A stretch of DNA of 64,000 nucleotides from assembly GCA_964019165.1 (NCBI GenBank), contig OZ025271.1:13991759-14055758 (forward strand), in the 5' to 3' direction. This DNA comes from Mastigias papua. Taxonomy: Eukaryota; Cnidaria; Scyphozoa; Rhizostomeae; Mastigiidae. Position numbers and translations under genes: made by a program. Below are positions 63,036 through 64,000 of this stretch, in pieces. How positions within the stretch are numbered: the stretch's first letter is position 1; the number at the start of each line of letters is the position of its first letter. The notes under the pieces are model-generated. The model saw only the letters and a list, made by a program, of their open reading frames with translations. It did not search any database and had not been told where the DNA came from.

Positions 63036-63329
63036 TAATCATATATTACAATTTATCAAGATAAAGGAAAACAACAAACAAAAATCACTAATTTCAACTA
63101 ATTTCAACCAGGTGTCTAAAAAAGGAGGCTCTGGCACTATAAAACAACTTTAACCAGGTGCTAGCTCACAAGTTTGAATGTATGTGAGCACCCAATAAAT
63201 AGATAACAAATTAAAATGCATTAAAATAATAGTGTGCAGACAAACGAATTAATAAGTCATATTCAGTGAGAGAGAGTAGATGGGAGAGAGTTTGGTTGGT
63301 TCAATGTCAACCAATCATCTCAACTAGAC

Positions 63330-63755
63330 TAGGCATCCAATGAAAAACACCCAGCTAGATCAGGCATCCAATGAAAAACACCCAGCTAGATTAGGCATCC
63401 AATGAAAAACACCCAGCTAGATCAGGCATCCAATGAAAAACACCCAACTAGATTAGGCATCCAATGAAAACCACCCAACTAGATCAGGCATCCAAAGAAA
63501 AACACCCAGCTAGATTAGGCATCCAATGAAAAACACCCAACTAGATCAGGCATCCAATGAACAATACCCAGCTAGATTAGGCATCCAATGAAAAACACCC
63601 AACTAGATTAGGCATCCAATGAAAAACACCCAACTAGATTAGGCATCCAATGAAAAATACCCAGCTAGATTAGGCATCCAATGAAAAACACCCAACTAGA
63701 TTAGGCATCCAATGAAAAACACCCAACTAGATTAGGCATCCAATGAAAACCAACC
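63330..63755. repeat. Minisatellite, 31-bp unit, ~13-14 copies
   Basis: Unit AGGCATCCAATGAAAAACAC CCARCTAGATY repeated with few substitutions (C/T and A/G alternate at two positions) in the first visible SMU1 intron. Low divergence suggests recent expansion or homogenisation. Confidence 0.95.
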
Positions 63756-63929
63756 ATTTGGATTATGCATGTAAGGGCAACAAGTCATATGGGTTGAACA
63801 CATCCAAAGTCAAGATACTTCCTTAACTGTACTTATCCATTGGTTATTACATAAATTCTGTTTAAAATATCATATAATCATCAGCTTTTGTTGATGAAAA
63901 GTCAGGATTAAAATAAGGATTTACTAAAC

Positions 63930-63981
63930 CTTGAGCAATTGAAGTTCTTTGCTTTTCCTTACTGCTTCCATCTGGATAGGC
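63930..63981 (-). CDS. SMU1: SMU1 exon (linker, AYPDGSSKEK)
   Basis: Acceptor TAATTTAAG, then AYPDGSSKEKQRTSIAQ, donor G|GTTTAG. 52 nt, leaving one base that joins CA of the next exon to give Ala. The family has the same AYPDGSSKEKRR..IAQ stretch. Confidence 0.9.
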
Positions 63982-64000
63982 CTTAAATTATGGAATAAAG

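Larger units (their letters stand above)
59725..63981 (-). pseudogene. SMU1: SMU1 (spliceosomal WD40 protein), partial; disrupted or truncated copy
   Basis: Six exons in correct order and phase encode about 244 residues from AYPDGSSKEK to SSDGTVK: the linker after LisH/CTLH and WD40 repeats 1-4. SMU1 partners RED in the activated spliceosome B complex in the nucleus. The LisH/CTLH exons should lie beyond 64000. WD40 repeats 5-7 (from about IWNMKT onward) were not found down to the next minus-strand gene model. An in-frame TAA at 62272-62274 and a partial exon duplication add to the signs of decay. All splice sites, however, are GT-AG and the remaining exon sequence is highly conserved, so a very recent pseudogene, an assembly or sequencing error, or distant 3' exons all remain possible. 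Confidence 0.8.

Overview
This is AT-rich metazoan (invertebrate) nuclear DNA. Short exons with GT-AG introns, very long (TA)n microsatellites, tRNA-derived and tRNA-like repeats, Penelope-like, LINE, hAT-like and ISL2EU-like elements and many short inverted-repeat elements all point to an animal genome. There are no operons, no bacterial-type long reading frames and no CRISPR. Nearly all open frames above 60 codons are chance frames, microsatellite translations or decayed transposon frames. I cannot name the species from sequence alone.

The one confidently recognised host gene is SMU1 (splicing factor, LisH/CTLH/WD40) on the minus strand at about 59.7-64.0 kb. Six phase-consistent exons cover the linker after the CTLH region and the first four WD40 repeats. 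The 5' exons lie beyond the window. I could not find the last three WD40 repeats. One exon carries an in-frame TAA where the family has Tyr, and part of another exon is duplicated in the neighbouring intron. This copy may therefore be a truncated or decaying gene, or carry an assembly or sequencing error. A second, unrecognised minus-strand gene model lies at about 51.5-57.6 kb, with a short start exon and tandemly duplicated phase-0 'MNPS' exons.

Layout: 0-11 kb holds short inverted-repeat elements (TIRs of TACCGTA/TACCATA type), a tandem segmental duplication and TA tracts. 11.5-19 kb is a diverged segmental duplication whose second copy has been expanded by at least four mobile elements: an 8-bp-TSD MITE, a 2.6-kb ISL2EU-like transposon with about 235-bp TIRs and THAP, DDE and SAP remnants, a TACCGTA-type element, and a MITE with 39-bp perfect TIRs. 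20-25.8 kb is mostly featureless. 25.8-27.5 kb is a decayed Penelope-like element with inverted hammerhead-ribozyme-like ends and a nested retroposon insertion. 28.3-31.5 kb is a degenerate minisatellite interrupted by a tRNA-derived SINE with a 16-bp TSD. 32.2-32.9 kb is an unusual composite between two TA tracts: a tRNA-like cloverleaf at the tip of an inverted repeat, a hammerhead-like motif and a near-perfect palindrome. 35.7-38.8 kb holds decayed LINE fragments on both strands. 41.4-42.6 kb has a dense CCAAT cluster, a strong hairpin and a foldback. 44.4-47 kb is a tandem-repeat field. 53-55.3 kb has a hAT-like element inside a TA tract and a LINE 3' end with C2H2 fingers.

The most interesting signals are the hammerhead-like motifs linked to TA tracts, the tRNA-like/hammerhead composite, nested insertions dated by their target duplications, the disrupted SMU1 copy and the tandem exon duplication.
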